Shown: piece after piece, positions 10,488-20,064 of the stretch | Layout of the letters: every line of letters starts with the position of its first letter | How positions within the stretch are numbered: position 1 is the first letter of the stretch | NCBI RefSeq assembly: GCF_026151395.1 | Contig: NZ_JAMQPV010000001.1 | Coordinates: 1,116,001-1,180,000 of the forward strand | From: Leptospira limi | Lineage (GTDB): Bacteria; Spirochaetota; Leptospiria; Leptospirales; Leptospiraceae | Direction: 5' to 3' | Length of the DNA stretch: 64,000 bases | Made by a program: the position numbers and the translations under genes | The notes under the pieces: model-generated | Database searches by the model: none | Seen by the model: only the letters and a program-made list of their open reading frames with translations | What the model was told of the DNA's origin: nothing

Positions 10488-12014
10488 TTACACCACTACC
10501 GCTTGGATTTTACCATCGATCACTTGGAACTCCACTTGGGTTTTTCCAAGTTCCAATCCCTCTTTTGATACGATCTCCTTTCCTTCCTTGTCATAAAGAT
10601 TAGTAAGCACCATTTCTCCATTCTCTTTCTTGGAACAGACAATGAGATACGGTGGTTTTTTTTCTCCGCCTGGATTGAAGTAAATCGTCGTCGCAGAAAG
10701 AATGGTGGCTTTTTCCTTTTCCTTGGGACTTGGAACATTCACTTCTAATGGTTTTAAGTTCATCGGTTCTTTTGGTGTTTTTTCCATTTTCTCTTTGGAA
10801 AAAAGGATCACAGAATTGATGCTATCAATCCCTCCGTTTCCTCCAAGCAAACTTACCTTAGGTGGTTCACTCAACACATTCGGCAGGGGATGGACAGAAA
10901 GTCCGTATTGGCTACAGACATCCACAAGCCCCGTTGCTCCGGAAAGAGCCATCGCCGCTTGGTAATTCAAAATCCCACCACCTAAATTGATGGGGATCTC
11001 TTTTGTTCCATTGGATATTTTCCCATAACGAAGTGCACTCGCAGTTTCTTTTGGAGACACTCCAAAATACAAAGATGCCTCATGGATAATCATCCCTGTA
11101 AAACAATCATAAATCCACGCATATTCAATCTCCGAGCGATTGATTCCACCCGAAGCAACTGCTCTCTCACATGCAAGGTCAGCTGGGCTTTTTAAATCCT
11201 TTTTTTGGATCAGGTATTCAGCATGAGCACTATGTCCAGAACCAATCACATAGATGTGTTTGGCATCGGATTTAATTACTTTCTTTTCGATTAACTTCTG
11301 TTTCATGGTCTCGGAAGTAATGAGGGTTGCGAATCCATGGTCAGTGACAATGGCAATCATAGGTGTGCTATAAACACCCGAAAGTGGTTTCTTTAGTTGT
11401 TTTTCCACCAATGGTTTTTGGTATTGGAAGGCACGAGGATTGGTTTCTGCTAACGTGCGAAAGTGTTTGGTAATTTCTTCCAAGTCTTCACTTGTCACAC
11501 CAGTATCAAACATCATTCGTTCACATAACAGTGAATAGAGACCAATGAGTGTAGCTCCATACGGCATCTCCCAATCTTTATGGCAAACAGTCGCTGTGAG
11601 TCGTTTTAAGTCGGAAACTTGTTTGAATACTGACTTTGGAATATCAGCTGCTGCTACAAGAACCACAGCATAGGGATTGGCTTTTACAATCGTATGAGCT
11701 TGTTGGATCGCACCACCCACACTTGCCCCACCGAGGTCCACCGTATGGCAGGCAAGACCTCCAAATCCCATATCGTTTGCATCTTTGATCGTAAACCCAT
11801 ACCCTTCTCTTCCAAGGGACTGGGCTTCTACAGAAACAAAATCAGTGAGATAGGGTTTGAGTTTTTCTCTGTCGGTTCCTAAGAATCCAAACAGTTTGTC
11901 TACTGAGTTAAAAAGTAAGGAATGGTATTTCTCGAGGGGAGTTAGGTTTTTATAAACTTCCGCATCAAATTCTGATTCAATTGTGTCGCTGACACCAAGT
12001 AAAATAGGGTCCAT
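10488..12014 (-). CDS. Thiolase-like protein with extra C-terminal domain (TLP1-like)
   Basis: 508 residues: thiolase fold (about 1-400) with C89 in GGLACHTVDLGGAS at the nucleophile region, then a charged linker and a small beta-rich C-terminal domain (about 435-508). The usual thiolase GHP motif is absent; the matching place reads NLGGGILNYQAAMALSGATG. This layout fits thiolase-like protein type 1 (TLP1), known from mycobacteria, whose extra domain is OB-like and which lacks normal thiolase activity. Often annotated acetyl-CoA acetyltransferase; I would not assume that reaction. Convergent with pheS. Confidence 0.75.
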   Translation of the reverse strand: MDPILLGVSDTIESEFDAEVYKNLTPLEKYHSLLFNSVDKLFGFLGTDREKLKPYLTDFVSVEAQSLGREGYGFTIKDANDMGFGGLACHTVDLGGASVGGAIQQAHTIVKANPYAVVLVAAADIPKSVFKQVSDLKRLTATVCHKDWEMPYGATLIGLYSLLCERMMFDTGVTSEDLEEITKHFRTLAETNPRAFQYQKPLVEKQLKKPLSGVYSTPMIAIVTDHGFATLITSETMKQKLIEKKVIKSDAKHIYVIGSGHSAHAEYLIQKKDLKSPADLACERAVASGGINRSEIEYAWIYDCFTGMIIHEASLYFGVSPKETASALRYGKISNGTKEIPINLGGGILNYQAAMALSGATGLVDVCSQYGLSVHPLPNVLSEPPKVSLLGGNGGIDSINSVILFSKEKMEKTPKEPMNLKPLEVNVPSPKEKEKATILSATTIYFNPGGEKKPPYLIVCSKKENGEMVLTNLYDKEGKEIVSKEGLELGKTQVEFQVIDGKIQAVVV

Positions 12015-12029
12015 GAAGCCACATTTGAA

Positions 12030-12824
12030 TCAACCTTCGATATTCATCAACGCATTCATTCGAAAATCTTGTATGATTTGTTTGCATCGTTCAGTGATAC
12101 GGTTCAAACTTTCCCCAAACTTTTTGCCGTTGTATGCATTAAAGGAATTCGGGTATTCTTTTTCATTCACTTGGACAATCATATCTGGATTAATTCTGTT
12201 CTTGGCAGTCAGATCTTGTACAGCAACAATGATATTCTTTAGGGCAATACATCCATCTTTTAAAAGATTTTGGGATGCCTTTTCAATCACGATAGCGTTT
12301 CCATTGGCATCTAACAAGGTTTTCATGAACTCCTGCATTTTCATGGAAGGTAGTCCTCGGCGTGTGAGTCCAATTCGTTCCACTTGTAAAACTGCATCTT
12401 GTAAATGTGTGTATTCAGGTGTTCCCTTAAAAACATAAATGAGAACAGGCAGTTCGATTTCTGTAAAATCCAACATAGCGCCATAAAAATAACGAGTTTC
12501 CACTTTTGCCAACGGATGAAAGTCTACCTTTTTATAATTGGCTAATTTCTCAATCGACTCATCCATAATGCGGTTGAGTGTTTGGGCTTTTGCAGCTTCT
12601 TTTTTGGCAGCAAGTTCTTGGAATTTTGATTTGAGTTGTTCTAAAAAAGTAACTTCTTCTGTGAGAAATTTTGAAATGTTTCCACGAAGTTTCAATACTT
12701 GTAAGTATCGTTGTTCAAACCCAGTTTGGTCAAAAGCTTTGGGATTGAGTTTTCCATGTTCTCTATATTCTGATCGTATTTTTTCTAATATGGCTTTTGT
12801 TTCTGCTTCTGACAGTTCTTTCAT
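12030..12824 (-). CDS. Conserved hypothetical protein (possible helical cytoplasmic protein)
   Basis: 264 residues with no signal peptide or membrane helix. The N-terminal 90 residues are strongly helical and charged (a coiled coil around 45-80), followed by a mixed alpha/beta part containing KVETRYFYGAMLDFTEIELP. I do not recognise a family. It is the last gene of a three-gene set (14244 to 12030) linked by ATGA overlaps, so its product probably works with the two upstream proteins. Confidence 0.6.
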   Translation of the reverse strand: MKELSEAETKAILEKIRSEYREHGKLNPKAFDQTGFEQRYLQVLKLRGNISKFLTEEVTFLEQLKSKFQELAAKKEAAKAQTLNRIMDESIEKLANYKKVDFHPLAKVETRYFYGAMLDFTEIELPVLIYVFKGTPEYTHLQDAVLQVERIGLTRRGLPSMKMQEFMKTLLDANGNAIVIEKASQNLLKDGCIALKNIIVAVQDLTAKNRINPDMIVQVNEKEYPNSFNAYNGKKFGESLNRITERCKQIIQDFRMNALMNIEG

Positions 12825-13963
12825 TTCGATTGTTTCCAGTGTTCAATTTCCAAAATGGTTTTGTCTAAATCTTGTGCAAAATAAAGAGACGCGTTCTTTG
12901 CATCCACAAACATCAATTGGTTTGCATACTGTAATTGTTTGACTTGAATTTCATTTTTGAGATTCAATATATTCAATAACTGCAAACTCAATTTTTTAAG
13001 ATCTTTGATGATCGCATCTGTATGCCTTTGCATTTCAAACAAGTGAAGGTTGTTTAATTTTTCTTTATCAGATTCGATTAATTTCATCTCTTCCCGTTTT
13101 TCCACAGGTGCTTTGGAAATGTAATAGGTAATTGGACGAGGATAAGAAGTCATTTCTTTATGCAAATCGATCATTTTATCTATGGCTTCAAATACGGTTG
13201 CTTCCATTTCTCTGGAAAAATTCCCTACAATATTTTTATTTTCGGAAGGGTCCCCAGTGAGCTCAAAAATTCGAGAGGATTGTAAGTTGCGAATGATGGC
13301 AGTGATTCTTTCTCTGTAAGTGGCGATGATTTTTAAAAAATCATCAATTCGTTGTTGTGCCGTTTTTTCCCCTGACCCTTCTTCAAGTCTGGTGTTTGCA
13401 TTGATCTGAGTGTGGTCGATCTCTTCCTCTGGTTTTGGAGGTTCGGGTGTATTTAAGAGTCCTTCGTGAGAGAGAGTTTCTTCTGGTTTAGGAGGTTCTT
13501 CTCCATCAAAGATATCCAAATCGACATCCTCACGCATCAGATTTTCTTCAACGACTGGAGAAAGTTTGTCTTTGGAAATTTCGATTGGTTTGGAGGTTGT
13601 TTCAGGTGTGTTTGGTTTTGGGTCTGGTGTGGAAATTAATTTCCCTAAAATTGGATTTGCCCGAAGGTCCTCTGAGATAATGGGTGGAGGGGTTGGTTGG
13701 GTCTGGTTCCCTGGTTTTGCCTCATTTGGTGCTCCTTCTCCTTTAGAATTTGTTGTTTGGTGGTGAGGGACAAGCTCAAAATGATTCCCTACTAGTTTTA
13801 GGATCTCAATCCTACGGATTTCCTTGTTGAATCTTAAGGCATAACGATTGTTATCTTTATCAATATAACGTTGTTGGATCTGTGAAATGGATAATTTAAG
13901 AGGGTCGATATCTGAAATCGAATCAATTTTTATATAATGATATTTTGATTTTTCAGGAGTCAC
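12821..13963 (-). CDS. Hypothetical protein with proline/acidic linker and coiled coil
   Basis: 380 residues. A small N-terminal domain (1-65) is followed by a long low-complexity linker (about 68-200) with repeated PKPEE/PEPPKPEE segments, then a helical C-terminal part (about 205-380) likely to form coiled coils. No enzyme motif, signal peptide or membrane helix. It overlaps both neighbours by ATGA. A scaffold or adaptor is plausible from architecture only. Confidence 0.6.
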   Translation of the reverse strand: MTPEKSKYHYIKIDSISDIDPLKLSISQIQQRYIDKDNNRYALRFNKEIRRIEILKLVGNHFELVPHHQTTNSKGEGAPNEAKPGNQTQPTPPPIISEDLRANPILGKLISTPDPKPNTPETTSKPIEISKDKLSPVVEENLMREDVDLDIFDGEEPPKPEETLSHEGLLNTPEPPKPEEEIDHTQINANTRLEEGSGEKTAQQRIDDFLKIIATYRERITAIIRNLQSSRIFELTGDPSENKNIVGNFSREMEATVFEAIDKMIDLHKEMTSYPRPITYYISKAPVEKREEMKLIESDKEKLNNLHLFEMQRHTDAIIKDLKKLSLQLLNILNLKNEIQVKQLQYANQLMFVDAKNASLYFAQDLDKTILEIEHWKQSK

Positions 13964-14244
13964 AATCGCAAAATTTCCAACAAAGCTTCTGTGAAAGCAT
14001 ATGAGAGTAACACGTTCGGGTCAACTTCCTTCTCCCTAGAAATCATACTTAATGTAAAAAAATCATACCGCGATAATTCCAACCGCTCATAATGCCCCAT
14101 CTCACCTTTAGGAAAGACCCCAGGTTCCAAACCTTCTAACTTTAAGGATAAGATAGCCATTTTTATGACAAGGCCCAAGTCTAAATGGCGTTCTTTCAAA
14201 ATTTTGTAGAGTTCGGAATCAATCCAGACCAGTGCAGAAAACAT
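13960..14244 (-). CDS. Small hypothetical protein
   Basis: 94 residues, largely helical, first gene of the three-gene operon. It starts at ATG 14244 with an AGG-type ribosome site (AAGAGGTTTGT just before it on the minus strand). No known motif. It is divergent from rpsT; the 120 bp between them must hold both promoters. Confidence 0.6.
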   Translation of the reverse strand: MFSALVWIDSELYKILKERHLDLGLVIKMAILSLKLEGLEPGVFPKGEMGHYERLELSRYDFFTLSMISREKEVDPNVLLSYAFTEALLEILRL

Positions 14245-14364
14245 ACAAACCTCTTAGGAAGGAGGTTCGAACCGAGGCATTTGGTTCTCATTTTTTTCTC
14301 TTTCGCCTTGACCGTCAGAGTGGTACTCAAAAGATAAGTAAAAATTCCTCATAGGGGACATTCC

Positions 14365-14640
14365 TTGGCTAATTTAAAATCATCTAAAAAAGACATTCGT
14401 AGATCTGCTCGTAGAAAAGAGCGAAATGGGGAAGACCGTAGTGAATTACGCACTTACGCACGCCTTCTCATTAAAGCCATTAAGTCTGGCGACAAAACGG
14501 AAGCATTATCTGTTTTCTCAAAACTTTCTTCAAAATTGGACCGTGCAGCGAAAACAAAACTCATCCATAAAAAAAATGCAGATCGTAAAAAATCTCGTAT
14601 GGCACTTCGCATCAATTCAATTGAGGCAAAAGCCGCCTAA
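14365..14640 (+). CDS. rpsT: 30S ribosomal protein S20
   Basis: 91 residues, basic, beginning MANLKSSKKDIRRSARR, the normal S20 start, and matching the family in length. It binds 16S rRNA in the small subunit. The start is TTG at 14365, preceded by AGGGGACA; a TTG start on a ribosomal protein recalls the rare rpsT start of other bacteria, which is tied to S20 self-control of translation. It has its own terminator downstream. Confidence 0.97.
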   Translation: MANLKSSKKDIRRSARRKERNGEDRSELRTYARLLIKAIKSGDKTEALSVFSKLSSKLDRAAKTKLIHKKNADRKKSRMALRINSIEAKAA

Positions 14641-14664
14641 CATTCGCTTTTAGCACCTTGGAAT

Positions 14665-14692
14665 GAGGCCACCACCGTGTGGCCTTTTTTAT
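14665..14692 (+). terminator. Rho-independent terminator after rpsT
   Basis: AGGCCAC pairs with GTGGCCT (14666-14685) around a 6-base loop, followed by a T run. Confidence 0.85.
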
Positions 14693-14744
14693 TTCTATTT
14701 CTCATTTACAGAATCCGAACACCTAGTTTACTGGTCATAACAAC

Positions 14745-14817
14745 GGGCGATTAGCTCAGCTGGGAGAGCAGCTGCCTTACAAGCAGCGGGTCGGCAGTTC
14801 AATCCTGTCATCGCCCA
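14745..14817 (+). tRNA. tRNA-Val (anticodon UAC)
   Basis: A full cloverleaf can be folded: acceptor GGGCGAT/ATCGCCC, D-arm GCTC/GAGC, anticodon stem GCTGC/GCAGC around CTTACAA with anticodon TAC at 14778-14780, and a T-arm with GTTCAATC. Discriminator base is A; CCA is not encoded. UAC reads GUA and GUG codons. It stands alone between rpsT and glmM. Confidence 0.95.
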
Positions 14818-14922
14818 AACCGTTTACCTCACACTCTATTTTTTATTTCCGCATCACAGACACATCTCACAAAGCAAAAAGATAGACTTACAGTGCGAAT
14901 CCACGAGCCTTGATAGTATTGT

Positions 14923-16299
14923 ATGCATTTTACAAAAGAGTATGATCTGTCCTCCCTTATGATTTCGATCTCCGGTGTACGGGGAAAAATTGGACAAGGT
15001 TTTGGATTGGAGGAAGCACTCGCTTTTTCGAAATCCTTTGCAACCATCATGAATGGTGGAACTGTAGTGATTGGTAGGGACTCAAGACCAAGTGGCCCTT
15101 ATTTAGAATCTCTTCTCACCTCCGCTTTGTTAGCCTCTGGAAGTTCTGTATTAACCTTGGGTCTTGTTCCCACACCCACAACCAAAGCAGTTGTCAATTT
15201 AGCAAAAGCAAATGGTGGGATTATGATTTCTGCATCTCACAACCCTATGGAATGGAATGCCTTTAAATTTATTTCCAAAAAAGGGTTTTTCTTCTCAGCA
15301 GAAGAAAATCAAAAATTACTTTCGATCCTGCAATCAGGAAGTTATACCAAAGAACAAATTTCCCCTAAAGGTTATATCGATTCAGGTGAAGATTATATCG
15401 ACTTACATTTATCATCAGTTTTAAAACGAGTGAATGTAAACAAAATCAAAAAGAAAAAGTTCACAGTATTTGTAGATGCAGTGGGTGGAGCAGGGTCTTA
15501 TGTAGTTCCCAAGTTTTTACAAATGTTAGGTTGTAAAGTAATCTCACATAATTGTAAACCAGATGGAACGTTTCCTCGCCCTCCAGAACCGACAGCGACA
15601 GCTTTAAAAACAGTTGAACCAAGTTTTAAAAAATCCAAAGCGGATATTGGTTTTGCTCTTGATCCAGATGCTGATAGGTTAGTTTTATTCACTCCAAAAA
15701 GAGGAGCAATATCAGAAGAATACACTCTTCCTCTTGCCCTTATGAATGTTCTCTCTTCAAACAAAAAGAAATCGAAGGTAGTTGTGAATCTTTCGACTTC
15801 TTTTTTAAATGAAGAGGTAACCTCTCGATTTGGCGGAGAGGTGATCCGAAGTAAAGTAGGTGAAGCAAATGTTGTGGAAGAAATGATCAAAACCAAAGCA
15901 GTGTTTGGTGGAGAAGGGAATGGTGGAATCATTGATCCAAACATTCCTTCCTTTGGTCGTGATACATTATCTGGCATTGCCCATATCCTAAACATTATGG
16001 CAGAAACTGGGAAGTCCATTGATGCACTTATGGATGAGTTACCGAACTTGTATATGGACAAACAGTCTTTCCCTTTGGTAAAAGGGATGTCATTAGAAAC
16101 TTTATATGAAAAATTTCAATCTGAGTTTTCTCCAAAACTCATTTCAGATAAAGATGGATTGTGGATGTATGTTTCCGATTCTTGGATCCACATTCGGCCT
16201 TCCAATACGGAACCAATCTTTCGAGTTATTACAGAAACAAAATCCAAATCCGATTTGGAATCTACCTTAAAGAGGGTAAAACAATGTGTGGAATCGTAG
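14923..16299 (+). CDS. glmM: Phosphoglucosamine mutase-type phosphohexomutase
   Basis: 458 residues. It likely converts glucosamine-6-phosphate to glucosamine-1-phosphate. Seen: phosphoserine loop ISASHNP with S105, metal site DPDADR (D247, D249, D251), sugar loop GGEGNGG (329-335) and phosphate-binding RPSNTEP (425-431). A phosphomannomutase cannot be excluded from motifs, but the next genes are glmS and a GlmU-like protein, which favours GlmM. The start at 14923 has a weak ribosome site. It overlaps glmS by 16 bp. Confidence 0.85.
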   Translation: MHFTKEYDLSSLMISISGVRGKIGQGFGLEEALAFSKSFATIMNGGTVVIGRDSRPSGPYLESLLTSALLASGSSVLTLGLVPTPTTKAVVNLAKANGGIMISASHNPMEWNAFKFISKKGFFFSAEENQKLLSILQSGSYTKEQISPKGYIDSGEDYIDLHLSSVLKRVNVNKIKKKKFTVFVDAVGGAGSYVVPKFLQMLGCKVISHNCKPDGTFPRPPEPTATALKTVEPSFKKSKADIGFALDPDADRLVLFTPKRGAISEEYTLPLALMNVLSSNKKKSKVVVNLSTSFLNEEVTSRFGGEVIRSKVGEANVVEEMIKTKAVFGGEGNGGIIDPNIPSFGRDTLSGIAHILNIMAETGKSIDALMDELPNLYMDKQSFPLVKGMSLETLYEKFQSEFSPKLISDKDGLWMYVSDSWIHIRPSNTEPIFRVITETKSKSDLESTLKRVKQCVES

Positions 16300-18119
16300 G
16301 TTATTTAGGAAAAAGACAGGCATTACCTGTCATCATCAAAGGTCTTAAACGATTAGAGTACAGAGGTTATGATAGTGCCGGTGTTGCTCTGTTAAATGGC
16401 GGTTTAGAAATCGTCAAAAAAAAAGGAAAAGTTGCCGACTTAGAAACCGAAATCGGAAATCGAAAATTAGAAGCTAGCCTTGGAATTGGACACACTCGTT
16501 GGGCGACACATGGTGAACCTAATGATCGTAATGCGCACCCACATACAAGTTCGGATGGTAAGTTAGCCATCATTCATAATGGTATCATTGAAAATTACAG
16601 TTCCATCAAAAAAGAACTCGAAAGTAACGGCCACATTTTTAAGTCCGATACTGATTCTGAAGTCCTCATCCACTTAATTGAAGAAATCAAAAAACAAAAC
16701 CAATGTAGCATCGAGGAAGCGGTTCGTCTTGCTTTAAACGAAGTTGTTGGTGCCTATGCAATTGTTGTTCTATCCAAAGACAATGAAAGGAGTATGATTG
16801 CCGCAAGAAAAGGATCACCCTTAGTTATTGGAATAGGTGAGGATGAATACTTTGTTGCGTCTGATGCAACGCCTATCATTGAATACACAAACAATGTTAC
16901 CTATCTCAATGACCAAGAAATGGCTATCATCAAAGACGGAAGTTTGGTTGTTAAAAACTTAGAAAATGTAACCAAAACTCCTTTCATTCAAAAATTAGAA
17001 TTGGATTTAGAAGACATTGAAAAGGGTGGTTACCCTCACTTCATGCTCAAAGAAATTTTTGAACAACCAAAATCAATCCAAGATGCTATGCGTGGAAGAT
17101 TGGTTTCTCGGGAACACCATTTGTTCTTAAGTGGGATTGACCAATACTTAAATCGATTTCTAAATGCGGATCGATTGATATTGGTTGGTTGTGGAACATC
17201 TTGGCATGCTGGTCTCATCGGAGAGTATTTATTTGAAGACTTGGCACGGATTCCAACAGAAGTAGAATATGCATCAGAATTTCGTTACCGAAATCCAATT
17301 GTAACAGAAAGAGACGTGGTCATTGCAGTGTCTCAATCTGGAGAAACAGCAGATACTCTTGCAGCGATCGAATTAGCCAAGTCAAGAGGTGCTCTGATCT
17401 TTGGTGTTTGTAATGTTGTTGGTTCTTCCATTGCAAGGGCATCCCACGCAGGTGCTTATTTACATGCTGGACCTGAAATTGGAGTTGCTTCCACCAAAGC
17501 ATTTACATCTCAAGTAACGATTCTTACGATGATGGCTTTGTATTTGGGATTAAAAAAAGGATCAATATCCTTGTCTGATTACCAAACACTTTTATTAGAG
17601 CTTGATTCCATCCCTGATAAAGTGGCAAAAATTTTAACCAAAGACGAAGAGATACGAAGTATTTCTGAACATTATTACCGTGCATCTAACTTTCTTTATT
17701 TGGGACGTGGGTTTAACTTCCCAGTTGCTTTGGAAGGTGCATTAAAGCTAAAAGAAATTTCCTATATCCATGCCGAAGGGTATCCTGCAGCAGAAATGAA
17801 ACATGGCCCAATTGCACTCATAGATGAAGATATGCCTGTTGTCTTCATTGCCACAAAAGACAGTTCTTATGAAAAAGTGATCTCCAATATCCAAGAAGTA
17901 AAAGCAAGAAAAGGAAAAGTCATTGCAGTTGTTACAGAAGGAGATACAGAAATCAAAGGAATGGCAGACTTTACTTTCGAAATTCCGAAAACGGCAGATG
18001 CACTGGTTCCTTTACTCGCAGTCATTCCATTACAACTTTTATCTTACCACATAGCAATTCTTAGGGGATGTAATGTGGACCAACCTAGGAATTTAGCAAA
18101 ATCTGTAACTGTGGAGTAA
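16284..18119 (+). CDS. glmS: Glutamine-fructose-6-phosphate aminotransferase
   Basis: 611 residues, normal length. It makes glucosamine-6-phosphate from fructose-6-phosphate and glutamine. The start is ATG 16284, because the protein must begin MCGIVGY so that Cys2 is the exposed N-terminal nucleophile; GAGGGT precedes it. The glutaminase domain (1-240) has HTRWATHGEP and HNGIIENY; two SIS domains follow, with SQSGETADT and ending NLAKSVTVE. No glmS ribozyme is possible, as the start lies inside glmM. Confidence 0.97.
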   Translation: MCGIVGYLGKRQALPVIIKGLKRLEYRGYDSAGVALLNGGLEIVKKKGKVADLETEIGNRKLEASLGIGHTRWATHGEPNDRNAHPHTSSDGKLAIIHNGIIENYSSIKKELESNGHIFKSDTDSEVLIHLIEEIKKQNQCSIEEAVRLALNEVVGAYAIVVLSKDNERSMIAARKGSPLVIGIGEDEYFVASDATPIIEYTNNVTYLNDQEMAIIKDGSLVVKNLENVTKTPFIQKLELDLEDIEKGGYPHFMLKEIFEQPKSIQDAMRGRLVSREHHLFLSGIDQYLNRFLNADRLILVGCGTSWHAGLIGEYLFEDLARIPTEVEYASEFRYRNPIVTERDVVIAVSQSGETADTLAAIELAKSRGALIFGVCNVVGSSIARASHAGAYLHAGPEIGVASTKAFTSQVTILTMMALYLGLKKGSISLSDYQTLLLELDSIPDKVAKILTKDEEIRSISEHYYRASNFLYLGRGFNFPVALEGALKLKEISYIHAEGYPAAEMKHGPIALIDEDMPVVFIATKDSSYEKVISNIQEVKARKGKVIAVVTEGDTEIKGMADFTFEIPKTADALVPLLAVIPLQLLSYHIAILRGCNVDQPRNLAKSVTVE

Positions 18120-18122
18120 AAT

Positions 18123-19154
18123 GTGAATCTCCTATTAGATGATTCCAAACGAAATCCTTCACTAGAACCACTTTCCAGGTTCCATTCTTTTTTTGAATGG
18201 AATTTGGGAGGGATGACACTTCTTGAAAAGTTAGAAAGAAAATACCCTGGTGCCAAAATCTATTACAAAGGTCCCAACGAAGAATTTGAAACATTAATTT
18301 TTAATCGTTATCCTCATGTAGTACCAGCTAACTTAGATTCATATGATTCTATTTATAGTGCAGACTCGTTTTTGCCTTGGGAGTTACTGGGGACAGTTAC
18401 ATCCATCATTGAGGACACACTTACCATCGAAAAAGAATGGAAACGTTTTAGGCAAAAATACAAAGCAAAACAATCTGGATTTCACATTGTAGGAAAAGAC
18501 AAACATTTATACATCCATGCAGGTGCCACTGTGTATCCTGGTGTAGTTTTTGATACAACTCATGGACCAATCCTCATTGAAGATGGTGTCAAAATTTCCT
18601 CCTTTAGTTTTTTGGAAGGACCATTATTTGTTGGTAAAAATAGCCAGATTGACAATGCACGAATCACTGGTGGCACTTTAATCGGAAACCAATGCCGTAT
18701 TGGTGGTGAAGTAGAAAATTCTATTATTTTGGATTATACCAATAAACACCATGAAGGTTTTTTGGGTCATAGTTTTGTTTCTAACTGGGTCAACTTAGGA
18801 GCCTTATCAACTACAAGTGATTTAAAAAATAATTATGGAATCGTAAAACTAAAAGTAGGTGATTCGGTGGTTAACACTGGAACAATTAAATTTGGTTCTA
18901 TCATTGGTCCGTTTACGAAGTTGGCGATTGGTGTGATGTCTAACACAGGGACAGTTTTTGATGTTGCTAGTAATGTCGTTGAATCAAGGATACAAGGGTA
19001 TGTCCCTCCTTTTACTTGGATCAAACCAGGTGGACGTTATCGACTTGAAGAATTTTTATTTGATACAAAAAAAATCATGGCTCGACGAAGTATAAATTTA
19101 TTTGATTTTGAAGAATTGTATCTAAGAAAACTCTTTGGTAAGTGTACGGAGTGA
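18123..19154 (+). CDS. Alternative GlmU-like sugar nucleotidyltransferase/acetyltransferase
   Basis: 343 residues from a GTG start, with GGAG six bases before it. The N-terminal part (1-125) resembles a shortened nucleotidyltransferase (LLLDDSKRNPSLEP) and the rest is a left-handed beta-helix with hexapeptide repeats (about 140-310). This matches the 'alternative bacterial GlmU' group (TIGR03991 type) found in Bacteroidetes and spirochaetes. Directly after glmM and glmS, it would complete UDP-GlcNAc synthesis for peptidoglycan and lipid A. Confidence 0.78.
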   Translation: MNLLLDDSKRNPSLEPLSRFHSFFEWNLGGMTLLEKLERKYPGAKIYYKGPNEEFETLIFNRYPHVVPANLDSYDSIYSADSFLPWELLGTVTSIIEDTLTIEKEWKRFRQKYKAKQSGFHIVGKDKHLYIHAGATVYPGVVFDTTHGPILIEDGVKISSFSFLEGPLFVGKNSQIDNARITGGTLIGNQCRIGGEVENSIILDYTNKHHEGFLGHSFVSNWVNLGALSTTSDLKNNYGIVKLKVGDSVVNTGTIKFGSIIGPFTKLAIGVMSNTGTVFDVASNVVESRIQGYVPPFTWIKPGGRYRLEEFLFDTKKIMARRSINLFDFEELYLRKLFGKCTE

Positions 19155-19157
19155 AAC

Positions 19158-20063
19158 ATGACACCTAGTTTGTTGGCGCATATCAATTCCGGAAAATCTG
19201 TTGAAATTGATGGTTTAAGTTTTTTTTATTTAGATGAAGGAAAAGGAGATGAAATCATCCTCCTGTTGCCTGGTTTTTTGACCACTTCCTATAACTATCG
19301 CAAACTAATTGAATTGTTATCGACTCACTACCGTGTTTTGGCTTTGGACTTTTTAGGAACTGGATTTAGTAGTCGTCCTGACGGTCCTTTATCACATCGA
19401 TTACAAGCTCATTATTTATCTCCTTTTTTAGAGAAAGTTGTAGGTGATAAAAAAGTACATGTTGTTGCTTTTGATTATGCATTACCAATTATGTGTTTTG
19501 CATTTAAAGATCAGACAAACCAATATAAATCATTATCCATATTAGGTGGGTTTATGAACTTACCTAAATTTAAATTCTACTTTCCGTTACATTTTCTTCG
19601 TTTGCCAATCATTGGTGAAATTTTTTCTTTTTTGTTTCGCCCACCACTACTTCGATTTTTTTATAAATGGTTTCTCGTAAAAAAAAGCCATCATTTCACA
19701 AGTGAATGGGAGAAGACCATGTATCACTTGTTATTTGAGGGAAAAAATCGCAAAAATACGTTAGAATTCATTCGTAATGTAGACAGGTCCACTCATGCCC
19801 TTCGTGAGATTGAAGAAGGTGCCAAACAATTTGTTGGATTACGACAAATTTACATAGGGGAAGAAGATTTTCGCATTTCTCCAAACCAAACTGAATACAT
19901 GAAAGAAACTCTAAGGACCAGTAGTTTAGTGTTTTTGCCTTGTAAACATCTAGCGATGGAAGAATGCCCAACAGTAGTCTTCGAAAAACTTCATTATTTT
20001 GTAGATAGTTTTTCTCATAAAAAAACCAAAACATTCCATTTTAACAAAAGCAATAAGGACTAA
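19158..20063 (+). CDS. Alpha/beta hydrolase with Asp at the nucleophile elbow
   Basis: 301 residues. The oxyanion region reads [13 protein letters not shown] (36-48) and the strand [14 protein letters not shown] fits the family. At the elbow the sequence is VVAFDYALP with D106 in place of serine, as in haloalkane dehalogenases and epoxide hydrolases, though GHD/GHS is not conserved. A possible His base lies in CKHLAMEE near the C-terminus. The start ATG 19158 follows CGGAG. The substrate is unknown; it sits between the amino-sugar genes and the carboxyltransferase gene. Confidence 0.75.
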   Translation: MTPSLLAHINSGKSVEIDGLSFFYLDEGKGDEIILLLPGFLTTSYNYRKLIELLSTHYRVLALDFLGTGFSSRPDGPLSHRLQAHYLSPFLEKVVGDKKVHVVAFDYALPIMCFAFKDQTNQYKSLSILGGFMNLPKFKFYFPLHFLRLPIIGEIFSFLFRPPLLRFFYKWFLVKKSHHFTSEWEKTMYHLLFEGKNRKNTLEFIRNVDRSTHALREIEEGAKQFVGLRQIYIGEEDFRISPNQTEYMKETLRTSSLVFLPCKHLAMEECPTVVFEKLHYFVDSFSHKKTKTFHFNKSNKD

Positions 20064-20064
20064 T

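Noticed and set aside
16161..16283. Upstream start for glmS
   Set aside because: GlmS needs Cys directly after the initiator Met, which only ATG 16284 provides.
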